Source of the DNA: Granulicella aggregans
GTDB taxonomy: Bacteria > Acidobacteriota > Terriglobia > Terriglobales > Acidobacteriaceae
Length of the DNA: 64,000 nucleotides
Assembly (NCBI RefSeq): GCF_025685565.1
Contig: NZ_JAGSYE010000003.1
Span: 248,001 to 312,000 of the forward strand
Direction: 5' to 3'
The notes below the pieces were generated by a model, which ran no database searches, was not told the origin of the DNA, and saw only the letters and a list, made by a program, of their open reading frames with translations. Positions 52,073-61,100 of this stretch are shown here, piece by piece. Every line of letters begins with the position of its first letter. The first letter of the stretch is position 1. A program made the translations under genes and the position numbers.

Positions 52073-53356
52073 ATGCCCACCGAGACCTTCCTCGAACTAG
52101 CGAAGAATCCAACCCGCCGCAACACCCTCATCGCCGCTTCTCTCGGCTGGATGCTCGACAGCATGGACGTCATGCTCTTCTCGCTCCTCATCCCGGCAAT
52201 CGAGAAAGACCTGAAAATATCAGCCGCCACCGCAGGCGGCATCATGTCGCTCACGCTTATCTCCGCCGCCGTCGGAGGCATCTTCTTCGGCTTCGTCGCC
52301 GACCGCTTCGGCCGGACGCGGGCGCTCTCCGCCAGCATCCTCGTCTACTGCCTCGCCACCGGCCTCTGCGCTTTCACCCACTCCGCCTTGGAACTCGCTG
52401 CATGCCGCGTCCTCCTCGGCCTCGGCATGGGTGGCGAGTGGGCCGCTGGAGCCGCCCTCGTCGCCGAGACCTGGCCCACCAGCCATCGCGCCCGAGCCCT
52501 CGGCCTCGTCCAAAGCGCCTGGGCGATAGGCTATGCGCTCGCCGCCGCCATCACCGCGCTCATCATGCCCCGGTTCGACTCCCACCTCGGTTGGCGCGCC
52601 GTCTTCCTCATCGGCATGGCTCCCGCTCTCGTCACACTCTGGATCCGTCGCAAAGTCCACGAACCCACAGCCCTGAAAGATCTCAGCCCAGCCACCAACT
52701 GTGTGCCCCATTCATCGCAGCACCATCGCGATGAGTGGGTCTCGCCGCCACACTTAGCCCCGACAACCTCCTTCAAACAACTCTTCCAGAAACCCCTCCT
52801 CCGCCCCACCCTCATCATCACCAGCATGAACGCCGCTTCCCTCTTCGCTTGGTGGGGGCTCTTCTCGTGGGTCCCGGCCTTCCTCTCGCTTCCCGTCGCT
52901 CAAGGAGGCCACGGCCTCAACATCGTCCGCACCTCCACCTTCACCATCCTCATGCAGGCTGGAACCTTCCTCGGCTACACGCTCTTCGGCGTTCTGGCAG
53001 ACCGCTTCCCCCGCAAGCGCGTCTATATCGCCTACCTGCTCATAGCAGCCGCCTTGGTTCCCCTATACACGCTCACAGGCAGCGCAATAACAGTCCTTCT
53101 CCTCGGCCCGCTGGTAGGATTCTTCGGCACCGGCTTCTTCTCGGGCTTCTCGGTCATCGCCGCCGAGGCCTTCCCCACCGCCCTCCGTGGCCGAGCCATG
53201 GGCATGGCCTACAACCTGGGCCGCATCGCCAGCGCCGCAGCGCCCTTCACCATAGGCCGCCTCTCCCAAACCCACGGTATAGGCCCCGCATTGGTCCTCA
53301 CCTCCGCCGGATTTCTACTCGCAGCAGTGATCGCATCGGGACTACGTACTAACTAG
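52073..53356 (+). CDS. MFS transporter (sugar/aromatic-acid porter type)
   Basis: 427 residues, twelve membrane helices. The loop 2-3 signature is FGFVADRFGRTRALSAS, repeated in the second half as FGVLADRFPRKRVYIA. RVLLGLGMGGEWAAGAALVA is typical of the SHS/AAHS-type carboxylate porters. The central cytoplasmic loop (about residues 210-222, NCVPHSSQHHRDEWV) is encoded by a family C repeat. The substrate is unknown; the neighbouring hydantoinase genes are only suggestive. Confidence 0.92.
   Translation: MPTETFLELAKNPTRRNTLIAASLGWMLDSMDVMLFSLLIPAIEKDLKISAATAGGIMSLTLISAAVGGIFFGFVADRFGRTRALSASILVYCLATGLCAFTHSALELAACRVLLGLGMGGEWAAGAALVAETWPTSHRARALGLVQSAWAIGYALAAAITALIMPRFDSHLGWRAVFLIGMAPALVTLWIRRKVHEPTALKDLSPATNCVPHSSQHHRDEWVSPPHLAPTTSFKQLFQKPLLRPTLIITSMNAASLFAWWGLFSWVPAFLSLPVAQGGHGLNIVRTSTFTILMQAGTFLGYTLFGVLADRFPRKRVYIAYLLIAAALVPLYTLTGSAITVLLLGPLVGFFGTGFFSGFSVIAAEAFPTALRGRAMGMAYNLGRIASAAAPFTIGRLSQTHGIGPALVLTSAGFLLAAVIASGLRTN
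52701..52739 (+). repeat. Family C repeat inside the MFS transporter gene
   Basis: GTGTGCCCCATTCATCGC, loop AGCACCATC, GCGATGAGTGGG; in frame with the transporter. Confidence 0.88.
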
Positions 53357-53557
53357 GTTCAGGCAGTGCTCGAAGTAACACTTTGGTCTGACTGAACACC
53401 GAGACATTCTTCGCTACACTGACCCAACCCTGGGTACTGGGACCACGCTGAGGCACTCATCGATGTCCCACACTGCGGATTTGCCCGAACAAAAACAAGG
53501 ACTCTCATAACCCCGGTACCGAGCCGTTTCCTAGTGCTCGCACCCTTGGAGTAGCGA

Positions 53558-54016
53558 ATGCGGCATCAGAAAAACCTCTGCGATTACTGTCCTCCCTCCG
53601 GTCCCAAGCCCCCCGTTCCCTGTGGTCCCCGCGACTGGGAGACGCATCCGTCCTGGATTGGCGGCATGGAAGCCCTGAACGCCTATGGCGACTGGGTAAG
53701 CTCCTTCGTCATGCCCGTCGCCTTCCAGTGGATCGAGGAGCACAAGCCGGAGGTCTACGCCTCCATTCCGGATGAACTCAGAGACGATGTCGGTGTGGTC
53801 ATCGCGGCCGCCTTCAAGCTGGTGAAGGAGCTGCCCGCCTACATGCGAGGCCTGGAACGCAGCGCAGCCTACGAGGCGGCTCTGGCCGATGGGACCTTCG
53901 ATCCCTCGACGACCAATCCCGTGTGGACCGGCATCGTCAAGAAGGTCCGCACCAGCACCGAAGAAGCCTTCGCAGAGCAATCGTCGCTTCTCGGAGATGG
54001 AGACGCAAAGAAGTAA
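53558..54016 (+). CDS. Hypothetical protein, 152 aa
   Basis: Not recognised. Start ATG 53558 with TTGGAG upstream. A Cys/Pro-rich N-terminus (LCDYCPPSGPKPPVPCGPRD) is followed by mostly helical sequence with no membrane span: EALNAYGDWVSSFVMPVAFQ, VVIAAAFKLVKELPAYMRGL and TGIVKKVRTSTEEAFAEQ. The three cysteines could bind metal. The 201-base gap before it has no repeat, unusual here. A nested hairpin follows the gene. Confidence 0.75.
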   Translation: MRHQKNLCDYCPPSGPKPPVPCGPRDWETHPSWIGGMEALNAYGDWVSSFVMPVAFQWIEEHKPEVYASIPDELRDDVGVVIAAAFKLVKELPAYMRGLERSAAYEAALADGTFDPSTTNPVWTGIVKKVRTSTEEAFAEQSSLLGDGDAKK

Positions 54017-54061
54017 GAAAAGCTCGCACCGACTCTCATCCCTAACACCGGCAACATCACA

Positions 54062-54132
54062 AGACCAGAGACGCTGTATCCAGAAACCATGAGCACCTTC
54101 AAGTCATGGAAAAGGGACAGCATCTCTGGTCT
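54062..54132 (+). other. Nested hairpin downstream of the hypothetical gene
   Basis: A 16-base outer stem (AGACCAGAGACGCTGT / ACAGCATCTCTGGTCT, one G-T) encloses a 39-base loop with an inner CCATGA / TCATGG stem. It is followed by TTTGTC and by two near-copies of GATGCCAAG (about 54141 and 54163). It could be a terminator or a structured RNA. Confidence 0.55.
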
Positions 54133-54197
54133 TTGTCATTGATGCCAAGAACTTCCTGTCGTGGATGCCAAGGACTCGTTGAGATACCCGGCTTCGC

Positions 54198-54268
54198 TTA
54201 AGGGCACGGCTTCAGCCGTGCCGTAGGCGCTTCAATTGCAATGCGGCTTTAGCCGCTGGGGTACAGCT
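54198..54268 (+). repeat. Interspersed repeat, family D, double hairpin
   Basis: GGGCACGGCTTCAGCCGTGC, spacer, GCGGCTTTAGCCGCTGGGG, TACAGCTTT. Confidence 0.87.
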
Positions 54269-54314
54269 TTCATTCTATTTCAGCCCTTTTTCAACGAGCC
54301 CAAAAATCAAGCGA

Positions 54315-56231
54315 TTAGCGATTGCATACCGAGGTATCCATCTCAGCCTGGACAACACAGTTGCGTCCCTCGCTCTTAGCCCGGTAGAGCGCCGCATCAA
54401 CCGCTCGGAGCACCGTCTCGTAATCCTCGTGCGACGGAAGCAGCGACGCCACGCCAAAGCTCGAGGTCACCTGCAGCAACGTCTCGCCGTCCGTAATGCG
54501 AGCCGTCTGTACAGCCACTCGCAGCTCTTCGCCGCGCAGAAGCGCGCTCTCCAGCTCGCAATTGGGCAGGATGATGAGAAACTCTTCGCCACCATACCTT
54601 CCAACGCAGTCATAAGAACGCAGGGTGCGCGAGAAGATGTTTCCGACCTCTTTCAGGATCAGGTCGCCCGCCAGGTGGCCGAAGTTGTCGTTGACCTTCT
54701 TGAAGTGGTCCACATCGGCAAGGATCACGCTGAGCGGTGTCCCATCGCGACGCGAGCGAATCATCTCTTCGCCCAGCCGTTCGACGATTACGCGGCGATT
54801 CAACAGACCGGTCAAACCATCATGCTCGGCGTAGTGACGCATCCGTTCGCTCTCGTGCTGTAGCTCCATCTTCTCCAGCTCCAGCACACCCTGGCGGCGC
54901 TGGTCCTCGCGAATGTTGTCATAGACCGCGTAAACGATCGCGACCAGCAGAAGTGTTCCGGCGATCGTGCTGACCGAAATGCCATTGCCATCAACAAAGA
55001 AGAGCGGCGAGTCGATCTTTTCCGCGATCGTCCATCCGGTGAACTGGCGCCCCTGCTTTACCGCGTAGCTGAAGACCAGCAACATCTCATCCAGCAACGC
55101 CAGGATGGCAACCAGCCACCGCGCAGGATCAAAGTTCTTTCTCTTGAAGAGCGCATACCCCACCAGGACCAGCGGAAAGACTTCCAGCGGAAGAATGAGG
55201 ATCGTCAACACTGCGTCGAAGATCTGCGCAAGCCGGGTCCACTGCGGATTCCAACTCACAGCAACCAGCACTCCATCCAATACGGAGCTAGCGATGTAAA
55301 TAGCAGACAGTATCCGCGTCATCCGGCAAAACGCGCGGTTCTCATGGAGACAAAGCAGCCAGAGAATAAGAAACCAGAGCGATATGTCCTGCATGGCCGT
55401 CAGCGGCTGTCCGACCCCCATGGCCACCGAGTACGGCAAGCCCAGGTGCGCATTCACCAGCAGCAGAATCGCGGGCTGCGCAATCGCAAAGCCCGCCGTC
55501 CAGAACAAGACCCACCGGCGCGGAGATCGCAGCCACAGCAGAAAGCTAAGAAAGGCAATCGCGGCGGAGAGAAGATTGGCGCCAAAGTGAAGTTGCCGGC
55601 TGCGCAGCCATTGAAACTCATACGCGGCCTTAGCGGTTGCAATCGCTTCAGGGCTTCCAATCAACGGAGCCTCATCGAAGCCGCCCTGCGCCCCGGAGTC
55701 GTCCGAAAGCAGAGGCGCCTTCCACACACGGATCGCCAGCACGCCCTTCTGCACCTGCCCCAGCGAGAACGTCTGCATCGGTTGCGAGATGTACCAGAGA
55801 GGGCGTGGAAGCAGCCTGCCGTTGTGCCCGATCAGCCTGCCATTCCAATAGACCTCGTACGAATCGCGGATCTTTGAAACCAGAAGCGAGATATCCTGCG
55901 GTACGCCGGCGGTCGGGGTGAATACAACCGGAATCCGGTACCAGGCAAAGCCTGCAAGATGCGCATGTCCCTGCCTGCCCCAGGGCTGGTCCGCGCTAAG
56001 CTGCTCCCATGCAGAGCTGTCGAACGTGAGACTTGCCCACGCCAAATCATCTCCAGCGTGGAACTGCCACGGCCCACTCAGTGGAACCGTTCCCTTGCCA
56101 AGCGCCTCCACCACAAGAGGGGCGGCAGGCCTGCTCTCTTTACCTGGCTGCACAGCGTGCGCCCAGGAAGCGGCAAAGGCGAGCAGAACAAGGACAGCTG
56201 TTCGATGCAGGACAAAACGGCCGGAGGGCAT
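54315..56231 (-). CDS. Membrane-bound diguanylate cyclase
   Basis: Makes cyclic-di-GMP. 638 residues: signal peptide, a periplasmic galactose-binding/jelly-roll-like sensor region (SGPWQFHAGDDLAWASLTFD to ESYEVYWNG-like strands), about seven membrane helices (residues 215-450), a short coiled coil and a C-terminal GGDEF domain. The active site reads RYGGEEFLIIL, and the upstream HDGLTGLLNRR is intact. RSYD lies five residues before GGEEF, forming a product-inhibition I-site. The layout resembles 7TMR-DISM cyclases. Confidence 0.92.
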   Translation of the reverse strand: MPSGRFVLHRTAVLVLLAFAASWAHAVQPGKESRPAAPLVVEALGKGTVPLSGPWQFHAGDDLAWASLTFDSSAWEQLSADQPWGRQGHAHLAGFAWYRIPVVFTPTAGVPQDISLLVSKIRDSYEVYWNGRLIGHNGRLLPRPLWYISQPMQTFSLGQVQKGVLAIRVWKAPLLSDDSGAQGGFDEAPLIGSPEAIATAKAAYEFQWLRSRQLHFGANLLSAAIAFLSFLLWLRSPRRWVLFWTAGFAIAQPAILLLVNAHLGLPYSVAMGVGQPLTAMQDISLWFLILWLLCLHENRAFCRMTRILSAIYIASSVLDGVLVAVSWNPQWTRLAQIFDAVLTILILPLEVFPLVLVGYALFKRKNFDPARWLVAILALLDEMLLVFSYAVKQGRQFTGWTIAEKIDSPLFFVDGNGISVSTIAGTLLLVAIVYAVYDNIREDQRRQGVLELEKMELQHESERMRHYAEHDGLTGLLNRRVIVERLGEEMIRSRRDGTPLSVILADVDHFKKVNDNFGHLAGDLILKEVGNIFSRTLRSYDCVGRYGGEEFLIILPNCELESALLRGEELRVAVQTARITDGETLLQVTSSFGVASLLPSHEDYETVLRAVDAALYRAKSEGRNCVVQAEMDTSVCNR

Positions 56232-56404
56232 AGCGCTTAGGATACAAAGTTAAAATGGGCGTGGCATACAAATCTAGGATACGTACACATCTCTGAACCT
56301 TGCGGTCATCGCATCAGGACTAGGCACAGCCTCGCGTTCAACGTCTTCCCGGCAATCCGATTCTCCCTTCCGCTAAACTGAAACCTGCCCTCACGGGAAG
56401 CCTC

Positions 56405-57202
56405 ATGCCAGCCGAGATCATCCTCCAACAAACTCCGGACGCCGCCGTTCTCCTCGCGAGACGCGAACAGCTTGCCGCCGTCCGCTCCACACTTGCAGAG
56501 CGCGAATCAGACCTCGCCCAGCTCCGCGCCCAACTCACCACCTTCGAAGGCCGCTACCTCCGCCAGGTCGGCATTCTCTACGCCGAGCTCGACGACCTCG
56601 AAGCCCGCATCGCCGAACGCGAAGTCGCCCTCTACGACTCCGAAGCAGCCCGCCGCCGCGCCGAAGAGACCCGCCGCCAGGCGCAGGAGACCCACGACGC
56701 CGCATTCGGCGAGGCCCGCGAAGCCGAGGAGTTCGACCCTCCGCCCACCCTCAAGACCCTCTTCCGCGAGGTCGCCAAGCGCATCCATCCCGACTTCGGC
56801 CGCGACGACGCCGAGCAGAAGCACTTCACCCTGCTGATGGCCCTCGCCAACCAGGCCTACAAACGCGGCGACACCGACACCCTCCAGCGCCTCCTCGACG
56901 ACCACCGCGAGATCGATGCCCTCAACAACGGGGCCCTCATCACCGGCGAAGACGAGGCCGCCGAGCTTCTCCGCATCACCCGCCAGATCCAGCACGCGGA
57001 GCGCGACATCGCCGCCCTTGACGCCGAGCGCTACACCATCCTCTCCGGCGAGATCGCCCAACTGCACCTCGACGCCGAAGCCGCAGCCCGCGAACATCGC
57101 GACCTCCTCACCGAACTCGCCGCCAGCCTCCGCGACCAGATCGCCGACGCCCGCCAGCGCTTCGAGCGCATCGACCGCCAGATCAGCGCCCATGGAAAAT
57201 AA
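56405..57202 (+). CDS. J-domain-like coiled-coil protein
   Basis: 265 residues. Residues 15-110 form a long Ala/Glu/Arg-rich coiled coil. A J-domain-like segment follows with the HPD tripeptide (LKTLFREVAKRIHPDFG) and ANQAYKRGDTDTLQRLL. A second coiled coil ends the protein. It may recruit DnaK to an assembly, but this is inference. It overlaps the Sel1 gene by 11 bases, so the two are probably cotranslated. Confidence 0.8.
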   Translation: MPAEIILQQTPDAAVLLARREQLAAVRSTLAERESDLAQLRAQLTTFEGRYLRQVGILYAELDDLEARIAEREVALYDSEAARRRAEETRRQAQETHDAAFGEAREAEEFDPPPTLKTLFREVAKRIHPDFGRDDAEQKHFTLLMALANQAYKRGDTDTLQRLLDDHREIDALNNGALITGEDEAAELLRITRQIQHAERDIAALDAERYTILSGEIAQLHLDAEAAAREHRDLLTELAASLRDQIADARQRFERIDRQISAHGK

Positions 57203-57998
57203 GACCGGGCTGCAACATATCCCGACCGGGACCACGCTCTCCCTGAACTCCACCCGCTCCAGCATCATCGCGCGCGGCCGCCGCGACGCCGCCAACGCGG
57301 CCTCCAACCCGCACTACAAACAGGCCGTCGCCGACTACAACGCCCGCAACTTCACCGAAGCCGCCGCCAACTTCCGCCTCGCCGCCGAACAAGGCCACGC
57401 CGAGTCGCAGTATCTCCTCAGCACCCTCCTCGACTCCAAAGAAGACTCCAGTGCCGACGCAGGCGAGGGCGTCCCGCAAGACCCCGCCGAAGCCGCCTTC
57501 TGGGAGCGCAAGGCCGCCGAACAGGGCCACGCCTACGCCCAGGCCAACCTCAGCTTCCGCTACTACGCGGCCAACAACTTCGCCGAGGCCTTCGCCTGGT
57601 GCCAGCGCGCCGCCTACAGCAACCTCGCCTGGGCGCAGTACAACCTCGGTCTGATGTACCGCAAGGGCGAAGGCGTCGAACCCAGCAACGCCGAAGCCGC
57701 CTATTGGTATCGCCTCGCCGCGACCCAGAACTTTCCCGAAGCCCAGCAGAAGCTGGCAGACCTTTACTACATCGGCCAGGGCGTCCCACTCAGCTACGCG
57801 CAGGCGGCCTCGTGGTATCGCAAGGCCGCCGACCAGGGCAACGCCGAAGCCCAGTTCCAGCTAGGCCACCTCTACGCCACCGGCCAGGGCGTGGAGCACG
57901 ACTACACGCAGTCCCGCCACTGGACCCGCCAGGCCGCGCTTCAAGGCCATGAGCAGGCAATTCGGGAACTCAAGCGCCGCGAGTACCGCGACCCATAA
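57192..57998 (+). CDS. Sel1-repeat (tetratricopeptide-like) protein
   Basis: 268 residues from ATG 57192. After a polar N-terminus come about five Sel1 repeats, for example AEQGHAESQYLLSTLLDSK, AAEQGHAYAQANLSFRYY, YSNLAWAQYNLGLMYRKGEG and AADQGNAEAQFQLGHLYATG. No signal peptide, so probably cytosolic. Such proteins scaffold partners; the obvious candidate is the overlapping J-domain-like gene. Confidence 0.9.
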   Translation: MENKTGLQHIPTGTTLSLNSTRSSIIARGRRDAANAASNPHYKQAVADYNARNFTEAAANFRLAAEQGHAESQYLLSTLLDSKEDSSADAGEGVPQDPAEAAFWERKAAEQGHAYAQANLSFRYYAANNFAEAFAWCQRAAYSNLAWAQYNLGLMYRKGEGVEPSNAEAAYWYRLAATQNFPEAQQKLADLYYIGQGVPLSYAQAASWYRKAADQGNAEAQFQLGHLYATGQGVEHDYTQSRHWTRQAALQGHEQAIRELKRREYRDP

Positions 57999-58037
57999 GC
58001 GCAGGTTGCGCTTTGTCGGAACCTTTCCCAAAAGCCC

Positions 58038-58083
58038 GACATCTCGGCCGGAGCGGAGCGTAGTGGAGAGCCCCCGCATTTCG
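58038..58083 (+). repeat. Interspersed repeat, family A, short form
   Basis: GACATCTCGGCCGGAGCGGA, GCGTAGTGGAGAGCCCCCGC, ATTTCG; no inserted hairpin. Confidence 0.8.
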
Positions 58084-58106
58084 CATTTGCAGCGCGTTTG
58101 GGACGG

Positions 58107-61100
58107 CTACCGTTGCAGCTTCAAATCGAACTGCAACACCCGTGGTGCCTGTGCCTCGATGATCTGTCCGAAGGCAGGTGAGTTGATATCGTCCACCGGC
58201 GGAATGAAGTTGACGTGGTTCGTCACGTTGAACGCCTCCGCTCGGAAGATCAGCTTCGTCGATTCATTGAGTGAAAAGTTCTTATCGATCGCAGCATCCA
58301 GACTGGCGAACCCTGGCCCATTGACGCTGTTGCGCGACTCATTGCCGAACTGTCCGGCATTGGCCACCGGATCAAGACGCTGGAACGCGGAAGGCGACAC
58401 CCACTGATCCACCCTGTGCGGCGCTCCCTTGTTGGGGTTGCCGACCACGTTAGGACGGTCCCCGAACATTCCGGACACTCCAGGATGCGGTGCCTGCAAC
58501 GACACGTTCGCGGAGTCATACACCGTGAACGGCGTGCTCGAGTTCACAGCCAGCAGAGCGTTCGCCTGCCAGCCATCAAGCAGCGTCCGGGACAATCCCT
58601 GCAGGTTGTGCGCGAACGGAATCGCATAGGTCACGCTCGCCGCGAAACGATGACGCGAGTCAAACAGCGACCGCCCATATTCTCCCTTGAGGTTCTGGTC
58701 GTTCTGCGGAACGTCGAGTTCCCCAAGCACAAGCCACGGAGCCGGACCCGACATATGCAGGCTCGAGGTGTAGTCGAGGTCCTTCGAATAAGTGTAGGCA
58801 AGCGTGTAGTTCAGGTTCGGCGTGCCACGCCGCGTGAGCGATACCTGTCCTGAGTGGAAGGTCGAGTTCGCGTTGCCTTCCACCAGTCCAACGGTGCCCA
58901 GCTTGCAGGTGCCTGTGGTGAGCGTACAGCCCGAATAAAGGCGACGCCGTCCAGAGTTCGCGAGCGTCGCACCTGGTTGATAGATGGCCGGATTCGCCTC
59001 CACCAACCGGGGCAGACGCGTGCCCTTCGCGCCGATGTATCCCACCGACAGCACCTGTCCGGCGATGCCCTGGTCCACCGTAAGGTTCCAGTCCTGCGTG
59101 TACGGCGGCAGCAGCTTCTGATCGATCGTGAACGTCGACGCCGGCAGCGCAAACTGTCCCGGAGTGAATGGATTGCTCACGGTCGAGAGCGGATTGACGT
59201 AGTTGATATTGCCCGTAAGCGTTCGCACCACCACACTCGGCAGTGAAGCACTGGCGGCACGCATCGGCATGCCTACCCCGTTCACCAGCTCGTCGTAGAA
59301 GATGCCATACGCGGAACGGACGACGGTGCGGCTGTTCCCGCGCGGGTCCCACGCGAAACCCACTCGCGGCGCGAAGTCTTTGTAAAAAGTGGGTGTGATC
59401 GTGTCTGACACTCCCGGATCGCCAGGGAAGAGGAGTCCGGCTGGGGCCGTCGGTTGCACCTTCGACTGCTGACCTGGGCTGAACGCCATCAACCGGTCGT
59501 GGATATCCTTGAAAGGCGTCGTGATCTCGTACCGCACGCCATAGTTCAACGTGAATCTGGGGCTGATGCGATATTCATCCTGGGCATACGCGCCCAACTC
59601 CCAGCCGCGCAGATCACGTTGAAAGTCTCCGCCCGCCTGGGTGAAGATGTCCGGCCGGCCCAACAGGAAGTTGGCCAGCGAGTTGTTCGTAACTCCCTGG
59701 ACGGTGAAGGAGAATGTGCCCGACGCGAAGTTTGCCTGGTAACCGTTTGTTTGAGTGCGGCGAAACTGTCCCCCCACGCTGGTAACGTGCTTGCCCTGCG
59801 TATGCGCGACGTTCGCGCTGAAGGCGTAGTCGTTCTGAATGGTGTCGCGCGGGTTGATGATCGGGTCGCCGACATTGGAGAAGCCCTGCGTCATGATCAG
59901 CGGCGCGCCTGTTGCCTCAGCGCGAGTGGACGCGTACGTGAACCCGAACGTCTGCGGCGAGTAGCCGGAGAAGCGCTTGTCCAGAAGGATGTGATTCTGG
60001 AAGAAGCTGACATTCGCCGTCATCACAGTCTTAGGAGAGAACGTATGTGTCTCGGTAAGGCCGGCAAGGTGAGTGTTCGTGTAATAACCAACCGGAAATC
60101 CTGGAACGTCCGCGCCCAACTCCGAGTAGGGGCTGTGCAGCTCGACCGTGGAATAGCTGTAGCGTGCACTCAAAGTGTCCACGCTGCGTAGCAGCCAGTC
60201 AGCCTTTGCGCCGCCCTGGTCGGTGTTGTAGCTGCTTCCATTGGTCGTCTGCGCAAGATGCGGATTCTCCGCCGTGTTCGGCTCCGGAAAGAACGCTAGG
60301 TACTTCGCTGTGATTGGGCTGATCTTACCCGAGAGATCGTTGCCATACGGTGTTCTTGTGGCATTGGCCAGGATCGGCGCATCCGCCGAGAAATCTCCAG
60401 AGCGTTCAGCAAGCGTGGGCACCACCACGCCGTGGGTCACGTCTTGCTGGTTGCGCATGCCCTCGTAGTAGGCGAAGAAGTAGGCATGGTCATGCACAAT
60501 GGGCCCGCCCATCGTGATTCCATACTGGTTCTGCCTGAGGCGTTCCTTGCGCGGAGCGAAGTAGTTGTTCGCATCCAGCGCGTCATTGCGAAAGAAGTCA
60601 TACGCCGTTCCGTGCAGCTTGTTCGTTCCCGACCGCGTAACGATCGTAGTGATACCGCCGTTCGTGCCGCCAAACTCCGCAGGCGCGGTCGCCGTAAGGA
60701 TGCGGAACTCGACAATCGCATCTGCTGGCGGACGAAAGGCATAGCCCCCATCCAGGCGATTGACGTCGCGCATGCCATCGATCAGGAAGGTGTTCGACTC
60801 CGGACGCTGGCCGTTCACCTCGTAGTTCTGCCCGGCACGACGGAAGCCGCCCATCACCGTCAGGCTCGCCGATGCCGGCCGCACTCCCGGCTGAAGAATC
60901 CCGAGTTGGGAAAAATTGCGGCCACTTAGGGGAAGCGCTGTAATCTCTTTATCGCTGATGACCGCTCCCTGCGCGATCTCATTGGTCTGCAAACGTGTCG
61001 CTGCCGAGGTGACCTCGACCGTCTCCTGTGAAGATGCAGGAACAAGCTGCACTGAGATCTGCGATTGATTGCCGACGTCGAGATGGATCTTCGAATTCAC

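Noticed and set aside
54062-54132. Member of repeat families A-E
   Set aside because: Stem, loop and flanks match none of the families, so it is listed separately.
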